Shown here one piece after another: positions 25,808 through 35,295 of a DNA stretch of 64,000 nt. The notes beneath the pieces were generated by a model that was given only the letters and a program-made list of their open reading frames with translations, made no database searches and was not told the DNA's origin. This DNA comes from Stutzerimonas stutzeri. GTDB taxonomy: Bacteria > Pseudomonadota > Gammaproteobacteria > Pseudomonadales > Pseudomonadaceae. Where the stretch lies: positions 1 to 64,000 of the forward strand of contig NZ_JXXD01000027.1 in assembly GCF_000935215.1 (NCBI RefSeq), given 5' to 3'. Made by a program: the position numbers and the translations under genes. The first letter of the stretch is position 1; each line of letters begins with the position of its first letter.

Positions 25808-26578
25808 TCAGAAGGCCGGAACGACGGCACCCTTGTACTTTTCCTCGATGAACTTGCGCACTTCTTCGCTGTGCAGTGCGGCGGCCAGTTTCTGCATGGC
25901 GTCGCTGTCCTTGTTGTCCGGACGGGCAACCAGGATGTTCACGTAGGGCGAGTCGCTGCCTTCGATGACCAGGGCGTCCTGGGTCGGGTTCAGCTTGGCC
26001 TCCAGCGCGTAGTTGGTGTTGATCAGCGCCAAGTCGACCTGGGTCAGCACGCGCGGCAGGGTCGCGGCTTCCAGCTCACGCACCTTGATGTTCTTCGGGT
26101 TTTCGGCGATGTCCTTCGGCGTGGCGGTGATGCCGGCACCATCTTTCAGCGTGATCACGCCTGCCTTGGCCAGCAGCAGCAGCGCGCGGCCGCCGTTGGT
26201 GGCGTCGTTGGGAATGACCACGGTGGCGCCACTGGGCAGCTCGTCCAGCGACTTGACCTTGCTCGAGTAGGCACCGAAGGGCTCGATGTGCACACCGGCA
26301 ACGCTGACCAGATCGGTGCCCTTGCCCTTGTTGAACTCATCCAGGTACGGCTGGTGCTGGAAGAAATTGGCGTCCAGGCGCTTCTCGGCGACCTGGATGT
26401 TCGGCTGCACGTAGTCGGTGAAGACCTTCACGTTCAGCTCCACGCCTTGCTCGGCCAGCTGCGGCTTGACGAACTCCAGCAGCTCGGCGTGTGGCACGGC
26501 GGTGGCGGCCACGGTCAGGGTTTCGGCCTGCGCGGAAAACGCGGCAACGGCGGCCAGGGCGACAATCAGTTTCTTCAT
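25808..26578 (-). CDS. metQ: D-methionine ABC transporter substrate-binding protein
   Basis: A 256-residue NlpA/MetQ-family binding protein that captures methionine for the MetNI permease. A Sec signal peptide (KKLIVALAAVAAFSAQA, residues 2-18) is followed by ETLTVAATAVPHAELLEFVKP, the usual MetQ opening, then FQHQPYLDEFN, PNDATNGGRALLLL and ALINTNYAL. Unlike most MetQ proteins there is no lipobox cysteine at the cleavage site (SAQAET), so it is predicted to be a free periplasmic protein. It is downstream of metI in the same direction but separated by a 207-bp MITE-like insertion. Confidence 0.93.
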   Translation of the reverse strand: MKKLIVALAAVAAFSAQAETLTVAATAVPHAELLEFVKPQLAEQGVELNVKVFTDYVQPNIQVAEKRLDANFFQHQPYLDEFNKGKGTDLVSVAGVHIEPFGAYSSKVKSLDELPSGATVVIPNDATNGGRALLLLAKAGVITLKDGAGITATPKDIAENPKNIKVRELEAATLPRVLTQVDLALINTNYALEAKLNPTQDALVIEGSDSPYVNILVARPDNKDSDAMQKLAAALHSEEVRKFIEEKYKGAVVPAF

Positions 26579-26631
26579 CGTTCGGTTCCTTCAGAGGTAG
26601 ATCGGGGTGCGAATTTCGCTCGCCCTAGCAA

Positions 26632-26838
26632 GCCGTCGAAAAACTAGCTGCGTTGGTAATACTGCGTTAAAAACAGGCTCGGGTGCGAGCTCAGTCGGAC
26701 TGCTCATTTAGAGTACTAAACTCCGCGTCCTCGCCTGTTTTGACTCGTTGCACTCGCCCTTCGGGCCAGCCTTTGGCTGTTACTCCCCCTGGTCGTAGCG
26801 CCTTGTCTTGCCTGCCTCGCCTACGTTTTTTCAACGGC
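26632..26838. mobile_element. MITE-like element between metI and metQ
   Basis: This 207-bp stretch has imperfect terminal inverted repeats: GCCGTCGAAAAAC at 26632-26644 and, reversed, GCCGTTGAAAAAACG at the right end (26824-26838). A second inverted pair lies inside (AAAACAGGC 26670-26678 and GCCTGTTTT 26733-26741). It has no coding capacity and differs from both neighbouring genes. It occupies most of the metI-metQ gap (26579-26849), so any metI-metQ read-through transcript must cross it. Confidence 0.6.
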
Positions 26839-26849
26839 CTGCTGATGGT

Positions 26850-27527
26850 TCATTTACGCGAAAAATGGGTGACCAGCCTGTCGCCGACGCTTTGCAGCAC
26901 CTGCACCAGCACCAGCAGCAGGACCACGGTGACGACCATCACGTCGGTCTGGAAGCGCTGGTAGCCGAAGCGGATGGCCAGGTCGCCGAGGCCGCCGGCA
27001 CCCACCACACCGGCCATTGCGGTGTAGGACACCAGGGTGATGGCGGTGACGGTAATGGCGGCGATGATGCCCGGACGCGCTTCCGGCAGCAATGCGCTGA
27101 AGATGATCTGCCGCGTCGTGGCACCCATCGCCTGGGTCGCCTCGATGATGCCGCGGTCCACCTCGCGCAGCGCGGTTTCCACCAGGCGCGCGAAGAACGG
27201 GGCGGCGCCCACCACCAGCGGTGGAATGGCCCCGGCCACGCCCAGTGAGGTGCCGGTGATCAGCACGGTGAAGGGAATCATCACGATCAAGAGAATGATG
27301 AACGGCAGCGAGCGCAGCACGTTGACCACGAAGGACAGCGCGGCATACAGCGGGGCATTTTCGAACAGCTGACGCGGGCCGCAGAGAAACAGCAGCACGC
27401 CCAGCGGCAGGCCGAGAAGGATGGTGAACAGCAGCGAGCCGCCGAGCATCAGCAGAGTGTCCAGGGTGGCCAGCCAGATTTCGTACCAGTCGACATTGCC
27501 CAACAAAGAACTAAACAACGCGTCCAT
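26850..27527 (-). CDS. metI: D-methionine ABC transporter permease
   Basis: A 225-residue inner-membrane permease with five predicted helices. The MetI N-terminus (WLATLDTLLMLGGSLLFTILLGLPLGVLLF) is present and the cytoplasmic EAA-like loop that contacts the ATPase MetN is visible as EATQAMGATTRQIIFSALLPEARPGIIAA. The N-terminal ATG shares one base with the metN stop, so the pair is translationally coupled. It imports methionine with MetN and MetQ. Confidence 0.95.
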   Translation of the reverse strand: MDALFSSLLGNVDWYEIWLATLDTLLMLGGSLLFTILLGLPLGVLLFLCGPRQLFENAPLYAALSFVVNVLRSLPFIILLIVMIPFTVLITGTSLGVAGAIPPLVVGAAPFFARLVETALREVDRGIIEATQAMGATTRQIIFSALLPEARPGIIAAITVTAITLVSYTAMAGVVGAGGLGDLAIRFGYQRFQTDVMVVTVVLLLVLVQVLQSVGDRLVTHFSRK

Positions 27528-28534
27528 CAGCGCAATACCTCCACATGCACGTCAGCGGCCTGCAGTTGTGCCATTGCCGCTGCCATGTCACCGCCGATCA
27601 GCGCCAGCGTGAGCTGGCCGTAGGGGGTGTCCTTGATGCGGTCGATGCGCCCGGACAGGATGCTGTAGTCGACCCCGGTTTCACGGGCGACCGTGCCCAG
27701 CAGAGGCTTGTAGGTGGCGTCGCCCTGGAAGGTCAGGCGCAGGATGCGACCCGGCACATGAGCGAAATCGTCGTGCAGCTCGCTTTCATCCATCGCCTCG
27801 TCTTCCAGCACGAAGCGCTGGGTAGTCGGATGCTTGGGATGCAGGAACACCTCGGTGACCGGCCCCTGTTCGACGATGGCACCGGCATCCATCACCGCGA
27901 CGCGGTCGCAGACGCGGCGGATCACGTCCATCTCGTGGGTGATCAGCACGATGGTCAGCTTCAGCTCGCGGTTGATCTCGGCCAGCAGCTGCAGCACCGA
28001 GGCGGTGGTCTGCGGATCGAGGGCGCTGGTCGCCTCGTCGCAGAGCAGGATGCTCGGCTCGGTGGCCAGCGCACGGGCAATACCGACGCGCTGCTTCTGA
28101 CCACCGGAGAGCTGCGCCGGATACTTGCGCGCGTGGTCCTTGAGGCCGACACGGTCGAGCAGGGCGGCGACGCGGGCGTCGATCTCACTGCGCGAGCGGA
28201 TGCCGGCCAGGCGCAGCGGCATGGCGACGTTGTCGGCCACGGTCTTGGACATCAGCAGGTTGAAGTGCTGGAAGATCATCCCGACGCGCTGGCGGAAGCG
28301 CCGCAGGCCGTCGGCCTCCAGCGCGGTGACATCTTCGCCGTTGACCAGGATGCGCCCCCCGGAGGGTTCCTCGAGGCGGTTGATCAGACGCAGCAGCGTG
28401 CTCTTGCCGGCGCCAGAATGGCCGATCAGGCCGAAGACTTCACCGGAGGCGATCTCCAGCTGCGTCGGCTGCAGGGCAGGGACGTCTCTGCCGCCGGTCC
28501 GATAGGTTTTGTGGACTTGATGGAATTCGATCAC
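27527..28534 (-). CDS. metN: D-methionine ABC transporter ATP-binding protein
   Basis: A 335-residue ABC ATPase with Walker [10 protein letters not shown] (about residues 38-46), Q-loop ([14 protein letters not shown]), signature LSGGQKQR and Walker [13 protein letters not shown], followed by the His switch (ITHEMDV). A C-terminal NIL/ACT-like domain (from about residue 265, [18 protein letters not shown]) is the regulatory domain through which methionine inhibits transport in this family. GTG 28534, with AAGG upstream, gives the standard length. No S-box or other riboswitch was seen in the 264-bp upstream region. Confidence 0.95.
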   Translation of the reverse strand: MIEFHQVHKTYRTGGRDVPALQPTQLEIASGEVFGLIGHSGAGKSTLLRLINRLEEPSGGRILVNGEDVTALEADGLRRFRQRVGMIFQHFNLLMSKTVADNVAMPLRLAGIRSRSEIDARVAALLDRVGLKDHARKYPAQLSGGQKQRVGIARALATEPSILLCDEATSALDPQTTASVLQLLAEINRELKLTIVLITHEMDVIRRVCDRVAVMDAGAIVEQGPVTEVFLHPKHPTTQRFVLEDEAMDESELHDDFAHVPGRILRLTFQGDATYKPLLGTVARETGVDYSILSGRIDRIKDTPYGQLTLALIGGDMAAAMAQLQAADVHVEVLR

Positions 28535-28798
28535 GGGCGAACCTTGTGGGTGCGGCGTTCGTTGCCGGGATATTCGGCGAAAGCCGGGCATTCTACCCGT
28601 TTGCCGGCGAGGTCGCTTGTCTGTGCCGTTCCGATTGAGCAAATGCATCGGGCTTATAGCCAAAGCAAATCGGTTCGGCCGGCAACCATGTAGCCGCTAT
28701 GGGGGTCACTAACCGGTACGCCGTGAATTGATCACGCATCAGGTCCAGACCGTGGCCCGATCGTTCGCGGTTCAGCTCACCGCTAATGGAGGCCCATC

Positions 28799-30934
28799 AT
28801 GACCGAAAAGACCCCTAAACAGAGCGAGCTGGCCGGCACCGATACCGTCGACCGTGCCAACCACAACGCCAAGCTCGACCAACTGGAAGAATTTCGCAGC
28901 GACGCCACCGGCGAGGCGCTGCGCACCAACCAGGGCGTAAAGATCGCCGACAACCAGAACACCCTCAAGGCCGGCGACCGTGGGCCCTCGCTGCTCGAAG
29001 ACTTCATCATGCGCGAGAAGCTCACCCACTTTGACCACGAGCGCATCCCCGAGCGCATCGTGCATGCGCGTGGTTCGGCGGCGCACGGTGTGTTCGTCAG
29101 CTACGCCGACCACAGCTGGCTGACCAAGGCCTCGTTCCTCGCCGCCGAAGGCAAGGAAACCCCGGTCTTCACGCGCTTCTCCACTGTGCAGGGCTCGCGC
29201 GGCTCGGCAGACACCGTGCGCGACGTGCGCGGCTTCGCCACCAAGTTCTACACCGACGAGGGCAACTTCGATCTGGTCGGCAACAACATGCCAGTGTTCT
29301 TCATTCAGGACGCGATCAAGTTTCCGGACTTCGTGCATGCGGTGAAACCCGAGCCGCACAACGAGATCCCGCAGGCACAGTCGGCTCACGACAGCTTCTG
29401 GGACTTCGTCTCGTTGACCCCGGAATCGGCGCACATGGTGCTCTGGACCATGTCCGACCGCGCCCTGCCGCGCAGCTTCCGGGCGATGGAAGGCTTTGGC
29501 GTGCACACCTTCCGCCTGATCAACGCCGAGGGCGTCAGCCGCTTCGTCAAGTTTCACTGGAAGCCGGTCGCGGGCGCCTTCTCGCTGGTCTGGGACGAGA
29601 CGCTGAAGATTGCCGGCAAGGACCCGGACTTCAATCGCCGCGACATGTGGGAGTCCATCGAGATGGGCGACTACTTCGAGTGGGAGCTGGGCGTGCAGGT
29701 GGTGGAAGAGGCCGACGAGCACAAGTTCGATTTCGACCTGCTCGACCCAACCAAGCTCATTCCCGAGGAGCTGGTGCCGGTGCAGAAGCTCGGCAAGATG
29801 ACCCTCAACCGCAACCCGGACAACTTCTTCGCCGAGACCGAGCAGGCCGCCTTCCACATTGGCCACATCGTGCCGGGCATCGACTTCACCAATGACCCGC
29901 TGCTGCAGGGCCGGCTGTTCTCCTACACCGACACCCAGCTGCTGCGTCTCGGTGGGCCGAACTTCCACGAGATCCCGATCAACCGTCCGTTGTGCCCGTT
30001 CCACAACAACCAGCGCGACGCCTTCCATCGCCAGACGATCCACAAGGGCCGCGCCAACTACGAGCCCAACTCGATCGACAGTGGCTGGCCCAAGGAAACC
30101 CCGCCGGCGGCCCAGGGCGGCGGCTTCGAGAGCTATCCGGAGCGGGTCGAGGGCCACAAGATCCGCAACCGCAGCGAATCCTTCGGCGACCACTTCTCCC
30201 AGGCGACGCTGTTCTGGAACAGCATGAGCGCGCCGGAGAAGGAGCACATCATCGGCGCCTACACCTTCGAGCTGGGCAAGGTGGAGCGGGTGTTCATCCG
30301 CGAACGCCAGGTCAACGAGATCCTCGCCAATATCGACCTGGAGCTGGCCCGCCGTGTCGCCGAGAACCTGGGTCTGCCGGCGCCGAGCGCACCGACCGTG
30401 ACGCCGAAGACGCCAACCCCGCAGGATTCGCCGGCGCTGAGCCTGATGAACCATGCACCGGGCAACATCAAGTCGCGCAAGGTGGCCATCCTGGTAGCGA
30501 ACGGCGTCGATGGTGCGGCGATCGATGCGTTCAAGGCCAAGCTGGCCTCGGAGGGCGCGCTGGCAAAGATCATCGGCCCGTCACCGGCGCCGGTGAAAAC
30601 GGCGGACGGCAAGATGCTGCCGGTCGACGCCGCGATGGATGGCATGCCCTCGGTGATGTTCGACGCCGTGTTCGTCCCCGGCGGCGCCGATGCGGCGGCG
30701 GCCATGGCCAAGTCCGGCGAGGCCAAGCACTACGTGCTGGAGGCCTACAAGCACCTGAAACCTATCGTCATGCTCGGTGCGGCGCGGCCGCTGCTGGCAT
30801 CGCTCGGCCTGCAACCCGACAGCGGTCTGCTGGAGGGTGACGATGTGGACGGTGTGTTCGGCAACTTCGCCCAGGCGCTTGGCCAGCATCGCGTCTGGTC
30901 CCGCGAGGCCGCCGCGGAGGCCATCCCCGCCTGA
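28799..30934 (+). CDS. katE: Large-subunit monofunctional catalase (HPII type)
   Basis: A 711-residue heme catalase that dismutates hydrogen peroxide. Active-site features are visible: catalytic His89 in [13 protein letters not shown], the distal Asn in [20 protein letters not shown], and the proximal heme ligand Tyr376 in [18 protein letters not shown]. The extra C-terminal flavodoxin-like/GATase-1-like domain (about residues 555-700, [18 protein letters not shown]) marks the large-subunit clade. The usual GATase nucleophile is replaced ([12 protein letters not shown]), as in other HPII enzymes. GGAGG precedes the ATG. A strong terminator follows at 30995. HPII genes are typically stationary-phase controlled, not tested here. 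Confidence 0.96.
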   Translation: MTEKTPKQSELAGTDTVDRANHNAKLDQLEEFRSDATGEALRTNQGVKIADNQNTLKAGDRGPSLLEDFIMREKLTHFDHERIPERIVHARGSAAHGVFVSYADHSWLTKASFLAAEGKETPVFTRFSTVQGSRGSADTVRDVRGFATKFYTDEGNFDLVGNNMPVFFIQDAIKFPDFVHAVKPEPHNEIPQAQSAHDSFWDFVSLTPESAHMVLWTMSDRALPRSFRAMEGFGVHTFRLINAEGVSRFVKFHWKPVAGAFSLVWDETLKIAGKDPDFNRRDMWESIEMGDYFEWELGVQVVEEADEHKFDFDLLDPTKLIPEELVPVQKLGKMTLNRNPDNFFAETEQAAFHIGHIVPGIDFTNDPLLQGRLFSYTDTQLLRLGGPNFHEIPINRPLCPFHNNQRDAFHRQTIHKGRANYEPNSIDSGWPKETPPAAQGGGFESYPERVEGHKIRNRSESFGDHFSQATLFWNSMSAPEKEHIIGAYTFELGKVERVFIRERQVNEILANIDLELARRVAENLGLPAPSAPTVTPKTPTPQDSPALSLMNHAPGNIKSRKVAILVANGVDGAAIDAFKAKLASEGALAKIIGPSPAPVKTADGKMLPVDAAMDGMPSVMFDAVFVPGGADAAAAMAKSGEAKHYVLEAYKHLKPIVMLGAARPLLASLGLQPDSGLLEGDDVDGVFGNFAQALGQHRVWSREAAAEAIPA

Positions 30935-30994
30935 GGTTTGCGCGAGGTTCGAGCGAGCACCAGCCCGCTCGAACCTGGCGGCGAGCCATCGACA

Positions 30995-31030
30995 CAGAAC
31001 GCCGGCGCATACCGGCGTTCTGCTTTTTTT
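30995..31030 (+). terminator. Rho-independent terminator after katE
   Basis: CAGAACGCCGG at 30995-31005 pairs perfectly with CCGGCGTTCTG at 31012-31022 around a six-base loop and is followed by C and seven T. It is a textbook terminator for the catalase transcript. Confidence 0.9.
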
Positions 31031-31133
31031 ACTTGGTTAACTCGCCGCAAAGGCCCGCAATAGACACAGGTCATGGTCTCGCTGATCTGGCTTGCCCATG
31101 CTGAAGGCGTCTGTCAGCGGATGGAGCCATACC

Positions 31134-32621
31134 ATGAGCGATACCCCTAACGTAGCCCTTCGCCAAGGTCTGCTCGGCATCCCGATCGGTCTGTTGGTGG
31201 CCGTACTGGCACTGATTGGCGTGCTGCTGATGCCGTTGCCGGCCGATCTGCCCGTGGCCGGCCAGCGAGTTCTGGCCATCCTGGTGTTCGCGGTGGTGGT
31301 GTGGATCACCGAAGCGGTGTCCTATGAGGTCAGCGCGATCATGATCACCGCGCTGCTGGCGTTCCTCATCGGTACGGCGCCTACGCTGGAAAACCCCGAG
31401 GTCGTCTACGGCACCTCAAAGGCGATCGGCATGGGGCTTTCCGGCTTCGCCAATCCGGCATTGGCGCTGGTAGCCGGAGCCCTGTTCATCGCTGCGGCGA
31501 TGACCCTGACCGGGCTCGACCGGCGCATTGCGCTGATGACCCTATCCAGGGTCGGCACCAGTTCGCGGCATATCCTCGGCGGCACGCTGGTGGTCATCGT
31601 CCTGCTCAGCCTGGTTGTCCCCAGCGCCACGGCGCGCGCCGCCTGCGTGGTGCCGATCATGCTTGGCATCATCACCGCATTCGGGATCGACAAGCGTTCG
31701 AACTTCGCCGCCGGCATGATGATCATCGTCGCCCAGGGCACCAGCATCTGGAACATCGGCATCCAGACCGCAGCGGCGCAGAACCTGCTGCTGGTGGGCT
31801 TCATGGACAAACTGCTGGGTGAGCGAGTCAGCTGGATCGACTGGCTCATCGCCGGCGCACCCTGGGCCGTGCTGATGTCCTTCGTGCTGCTGTTCATCGT
31901 GCTCAAGCTGCTGCCGCCGGAAACCGAGCGGATAGCCGGTGGCAAGGAAGCCGTGGCACGCTCGCTCGCCGAACTTGGGCCGATGACCTCGGCGCAGAAA
32001 CGCCTGCTCGCCGTGTCCATCGGGTTGCTGCTGTGCTGGGCCACCGAGGGCAAGCTGCACAGTTTCGACACCACCAGCACCACCTACGCGGGCCTGGTGA
32101 TCCTGATGCTGCCGCGCATCGGCGTGATGAACTGGAAGGAGGTTCAGACGCGAGTGCCTTGGGGCACGGTGATCGTCTTTGGTGTCGGGATCAGCCTCGG
32201 CACGGTATTGCTCACGACCCAGGCCGGACAGTGGCTCGGCGCGCAGGTGGGCGCTCATACCGGGCTTGGCGTGGTTGGGCCGCTGGGCATCTTCGCCATT
32301 CTCGGCGCCTTCCTCATCGTGATCCACCTGGGCTTTGCCAGTGCCACGGCGCTGACCTCGGCCATGCTGCCGATCCTGATCTCGGTGTTGCTCAGCCTGC
32401 CAGGGGATTTCAGCCGGCTGGGGATGACCATGCTGCTCGGCTTCGTGGTCAGCTATGGCTTTATCCTGCCGATCAACGCGCCGCAGAACATGGTTTGCCT
32501 GGGCACCGAGACCTTCAGCGCCCGGCAATTCGCCAAGGTCGGCGTGCTGGTAACGCTGATCGGCTATCTGAGCATGTTGCTGTTCGCGATGACCTGGTGG
32601 CGCTGGCTGGGTTGGATCTGA
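31134..32621 (+). CDS. DASS/SLC13-family anion:sodium symporter
   Basis: A 495-residue membrane transporter of the divalent-anion/sodium symporter family, probably for di- or tricarboxylates or sulfate. Duplicated halves are seen: each has a hairpin with the VPSATARAACVVPI or GFASATALTSAMLPI motif (family SNT/SAT-type substrate and sodium site) and WITEAVSYEVSAIMI near the front. About 11-12 helices are predicted. ATG 31134 is supported by GGATGGAG. The substrate cannot be read from sequence. No regulator adjoins it. Confidence 0.88.
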   Translation: MSDTPNVALRQGLLGIPIGLLVAVLALIGVLLMPLPADLPVAGQRVLAILVFAVVVWITEAVSYEVSAIMITALLAFLIGTAPTLENPEVVYGTSKAIGMGLSGFANPALALVAGALFIAAAMTLTGLDRRIALMTLSRVGTSSRHILGGTLVVIVLLSLVVPSATARAACVVPIMLGIITAFGIDKRSNFAAGMMIIVAQGTSIWNIGIQTAAAQNLLLVGFMDKLLGERVSWIDWLIAGAPWAVLMSFVLLFIVLKLLPPETERIAGGKEAVARSLAELGPMTSAQKRLLAVSIGLLLCWATEGKLHSFDTTSTTYAGLVILMLPRIGVMNWKEVQTRVPWGTVIVFGVGISLGTVLLTTQAGQWLGAQVGAHTGLGVVGPLGIFAILGAFLIVIHLGFASATALTSAMLPILISVLLSLPGDFSRLGMTMLLGFVVSYGFILPINAPQNMVCLGTETFSARQFAKVGVLVTLIGYLSMLLFAMTWWRWLGWI

Positions 32622-32663
32622 GCAGCCCTACATTTCGGATCGACGCCTGGCAGCACTGATGCG

Positions 32664-33176
32664 CTAGGCGTTCTTGCCCGGTAGCGCCTCCAGCTCGCGC
32701 CAGTGCAGGAACAGGCGCAGATCGAACTCGATCTGCCCGTAGCCGGGCAGCATGTGTTCGCAGAGCTTGTAGAAGGCGCGGTTGTGCTCGCTTTCGCGCA
32801 GGTGGGCGAGCTCATGCACCACGATCATCTTGAGGAATTCCGGCGCTGCCTCGCGAAACAGTGCGGCGACGCGGATCTCCTTTTTCGCCTTGAGCTTGCC
32901 ACCCTGCACCCGTGACACCGCGGTATGCAGGCCCAGCGCGCGATGGGTCAGGTCGAGGCGATTGTCATAGAGCACCTTGTCGATCGGCGGCGCGCTTTTC
33001 AGGTGGTCCTGCTTGAGCTGCTGCACGTAACCATACAGCGCCTTGTCGCTCTGCACCTGATGGCGGCCGGGGTAGCGCCGCTCGAGGTACTCGCCCAGGC
33101 GGTTGTCGGCGATCAGCTGGCGTACCTGAGCCAGCAGCGGCTCGGGGTAGCCGCGCAGGTACTTGAGATCGGTCAT
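32664..33176 (-). CDS. YgjP-like zinc metallopeptidase-domain protein
   Basis: A 170-residue protein of the YgjP/WLM-type gluzincin family. The zinc motif HELAH is intact within MIVVHELAHLRESEHNRAFYKL, where the later HxxxF supplies the third ligand, and the terminal part (CEHMLPGYGQIEFDLRLFLHWREL) is typical of this family. The physiological substrate is unknown. It ends the minus-strand run zur-znuC-znuB and starts four bases after the znuB stop region, so its expression may respond to zinc; the link is inferred from position only. Confidence 0.82.
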   Translation of the reverse strand: MTDLKYLRGYPEPLLAQVRQLIADNRLGEYLERRYPGRHQVQSDKALYGYVQQLKQDHLKSAPPIDKVLYDNRLDLTHRALGLHTAVSRVQGGKLKAKKEIRVAALFREAAPEFLKMIVVHELAHLRESEHNRAFYKLCEHMLPGYGQIEFDLRLFLHWRELEALPGKNA

Positions 33177-33180
33177 GGCC

Positions 33181-33966
33181 TCAGGCCCGCTTCGGCCAGG
33201 CGAAGCTGAGCAGGAACAACGCGGCGGCGCTGACCACGATGGACGGCCCGGCCGGGGTGTCCTCGTACCACGACAGCGTCAGCCCCAGGCACACCGCGAC
33301 GATACCCAGCAGGCTGGCACCGAAGGCCATCTGCTCCGGCGTGCGCGCATGGCGTTGCGCCGCGGCGGCAGGAATGATCAGCAGCGAGGTGATCAGCAGC
33401 ACGCCGACGATCTTCATCGCCACGGCGATCACCACGGCGATCAGCAGCATCAGCGCCAGGCGGATACCGGCCACCGGCAACCCTTCGACCTTGGCCAGCT
33501 CCTCGTGCACGGTGATCGCCAAGAGTGGCCGCCACAGCGGAATTAGCATCAGCAGCACCAGGGCGCTGCCGCCGATGATCCAGGCCAGGTCGCTCGGTCC
33601 CACGGCGAGCAGATCGCCGAACAGATAGCCCATCAGGTCGATGCGCACGTCATCCATGAAGCTCAGCGACACCAGGCCCAGCGACAGCGTGCTGTGGGCG
33701 AGGATGCCGAGCAGCGTGTCCGAGGCCAGCGGCTGGCGCTGCTGCAGGGTGACCAGCAAGAGCGCGAGCAGCACGCAGCCGACGGTCACCGCCAGGGTCA
33801 GGTTGACGTCGAGCATCAGCCCGAGGGCGACGCCGAACAGCGCGGCGTGGGACAGGGTGTCGCCGAAATAGGCCATGCGCCGCCAGACGACGAAAGAGCC
33901 GAGCTGGCCGGCGACCAGCGCCAGGGCGAGGCCGGCGAGCAGGGCGTTGAGAAGGAAATCGGGCAT
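33181..33966 (-). CDS. znuB: High-affinity zinc ABC transporter permease
   Basis: A 261-residue ABC-3 family permease with seven or eight helices. Family features include GQLGSFVVWRRMAYFGDTLSHAALFGVALG at the N-terminus (the conserved GDxLSHA motif) and VGVLLITSLLIIPAAAAQRHA near the ATPase-contacting loop. It imports Zn(II) delivered by ZnuA, powered by ZnuC. It lies 12 bases downstream of znuC and just upstream of the YgjP-like gene. Confidence 0.95.
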   Translation of the reverse strand: MPDFLLNALLAGLALALVAGQLGSFVVWRRMAYFGDTLSHAALFGVALGLMLDVNLTLAVTVGCVLLALLLVTLQQRQPLASDTLLGILAHSTLSLGLVSLSFMDDVRIDLMGYLFGDLLAVGPSDLAWIIGGSALVLLMLIPLWRPLLAITVHEELAKVEGLPVAGIRLALMLLIAVVIAVAMKIVGVLLITSLLIIPAAAAQRHARTPEQMAFGASLLGIVAVCLGLTLSWYEDTPAGPSIVVSAAALFLLSFAWPKRA

Positions 33967-33978
33967 CGGAGGCTCTGT

Positions 33979-34749
33979 CTAGTGCTTGCAGTTCGGGCCG
34001 TGGACGTGGGGTTTGCCGGTCACCACGCTGCCGTGCAGGTCGTGGCTGTGATCGTGCTGGTGGTGGTAGATCGCCAGGCTGCGTGCGTCCTGGCCGAACA
34101 GCTCGACGAAGGCCGGGTCGCTGCTGACCTGCTCCGGATGCCCCGAGCAGCAGACGTGGCGATTGAGGCAGACCACCTGGTCGGTGGCGCTCATCACCAG
34201 ATGCAGGTCGTGGGAAACCATCAGCACGCCGCAGCCGTAACGGTCGCGCAGTACGCCGATCAACCGGTACAGCTCGGCCTGGCCAGCCACGTCCACACCC
34301 TGTACGGGTTCATCCAGCACTAGCAGTTCCGGTTCGCGCAGCAGGGCGCGGGCGAGCAGCACACGCTGCATCTCGCCGCCGGAAATCTTCTGCAGCGGGC
34401 TGTCGATGACGTGTTCGGCACCGACTTCGCCCAGCGCCGCCAACGCACGGGCACGGTCGACGCCGGGCACCAGGCGCAAAAAGCGCAGCACCGACAAGGG
34501 CAGGGTGGGGTCCACGTGGAGCTTCTGCGGCATGTAGCCGACACGCAGCTTCGGCTTGCGCCAGACCTGGCCGCGATCGGGTTTCAGCAGGCCGAGCACT
34601 GCCCGTACCAGCGTGGTCTTGCCGGCGCCATTGGGGCCGATCAGGGTGACGATCTCGCCGCGATGCACCTGCAGTTGCGCGCCTTCCAGCACGTTCTGGT
34701 TGGCGAAGCGCACGTGGATGTCATCCAGCCGCAGCAGCACCTCGCTCAT
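33979..34749 (-). CDS. znuC: Zinc ABC transporter ATP-binding protein with His-rich tail
   Basis: A 256-residue ABC ATPase with Walker [10 protein letters not shown] (about residues 38-46), signature ISGGEMQRV (about 142) and Walker [13 protein letters not shown], plus the switch MVSHDLHLV. Its last 35 or so residues are unusually His-rich ([12 protein letters not shown], then HVHGPNC), which is a plausible zinc-binding sensor or buffer on the cytoplasmic side. ATG 34749 overlaps the zur stop by four bases. Longer in-frame readings upstream run through zur in another frame and are not real. Confidence 0.94.
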   Translation of the reverse strand: MSEVLLRLDDIHVRFANQNVLEGAQLQVHRGEIVTLIGPNGAGKTTLVRAVLGLLKPDRGQVWRKPKLRVGYMPQKLHVDPTLPLSVLRFLRLVPGVDRARALAALGEVGAEHVIDSPLQKISGGEMQRVLLARALLREPELLVLDEPVQGVDVAGQAELYRLIGVLRDRYGCGVLMVSHDLHLVMSATDQVVCLNRHVCCSGHPEQVSSDPAFVELFGQDARSLAIYHHQHDHSHDLHGSVVTGKPHVHGPNCKH

Positions 34750-35231
34750 GCGGCTTTCCGGCAGTTTGAGCAGAGGCCGACCACTTCCACGGTCTGCCCC
34801 TCGACGGCGAAGCCGACGCTGGCGGCGGCGCTGTCGATGGCCTCGGCGATGGCGCGTTGCTCGAGTTCGATGGCGGTGTGGCAGTGCCGGCAGATGAGGA
34901 ACTGGCCCTGGTGTGGATGCTCCGGACGGTTGCAGCCGATGAAGGCGTTGAGCGACGCGATGCGATGCACCAGGCCGTTCTCCAGCAGGAAATCCAGCGC
35001 GCGGTAGACGGTGGGCGGCGCGGCGCGGCGGCCATCCTGCTCGCTCAGTACGGCGAGGATGTCGTAGGCGCCGAGCGGCCTGTGGCTTTGCCAGACCAGC
35101 TCCAGCACACGCTTGCGCAGGGCGGTCAGGCGTACGCCCTGGCGCGCGCAGAGGCTGTCGGCTTCGGCCAGCGCGTGGCTGACGCAATGGTCATGGTCGT
35201 GGGGCGTACAGGCCAGCGGGGTCTTGGACAT
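34746..35231 (-). CDS. zur: Zinc uptake regulator (Fur family)
   Basis: A 161-residue Fur-family repressor. The winged-helix ([23 protein letters not shown], about residues 38-60, and [20 protein letters not shown] as recognition region) is followed by the dimerisation domain with the structural zinc cysteine pairs CRHCH (about 114-118) and CSNCRK (about 153-158). With zinc it should repress znuA and its own operon. The N-terminus contains extra metal-binding potential ([12 protein letters not shown]). It starts the divergent zur-znuC-znuB-(ygjP) operon. Confidence 0.94.
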   Translation of the reverse strand: MSKTPLACTPHDHDHCVSHALAEADSLCARQGVRLTALRKRVLELVWQSHRPLGAYDILAVLSEQDGRRAAPPTVYRALDFLLENGLVHRIASLNAFIGCNRPEHPHQGQFLICRHCHTAIELEQRAIAEAIDSAAASVGFAVEGQTVEVVGLCSNCRKAA

Positions 35232-35254
35232 GAGCGGCGACGTGTTGGGGTAGA

Positions 35255-35270
35255 GACGTTATTATGTACC
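35255..35270. promoter_or_regulatory. Candidate Zur operator in the zur-znuA gap
   Basis: The only AT-rich palindromic stretch in the 64-bp divergent gap is GACGTTATTATGTACC, which resembles a truncated Zur box (GTTATANTATAAC core). One operator here could control both the zur-znuCB and znuA promoters. The match is partial and the -10 elements may overlap it. Confidence 0.42.
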
Positions 35271-35295
35271 AATTCCCCCCGTACGAGTGACGCCC

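Noticed and set aside
28720-28745. ANR-like TTGAT...ATCA motif upstream of katE
   Set aside because: The half-sites are separated by five bases instead of four and the last base does not match.
28535-28798. Possible SAM or S-box riboswitch before metN
   Set aside because: No conserved riboswitch core or expression platform could be traced in the leader.
34504-34519. CACGTGG palindrome in znuC as a second parS
   Set aside because: Only about 12 of 16 positions match the ParB site and it lies within coding sequence.
34750-35187. In-frame N-terminal extension of znuC through zur
   Set aside because: The extension is the wrong frame of zur with Arg/Pro/Ala-rich shadow composition; ATG 34749 has the normal ATGA coupling.
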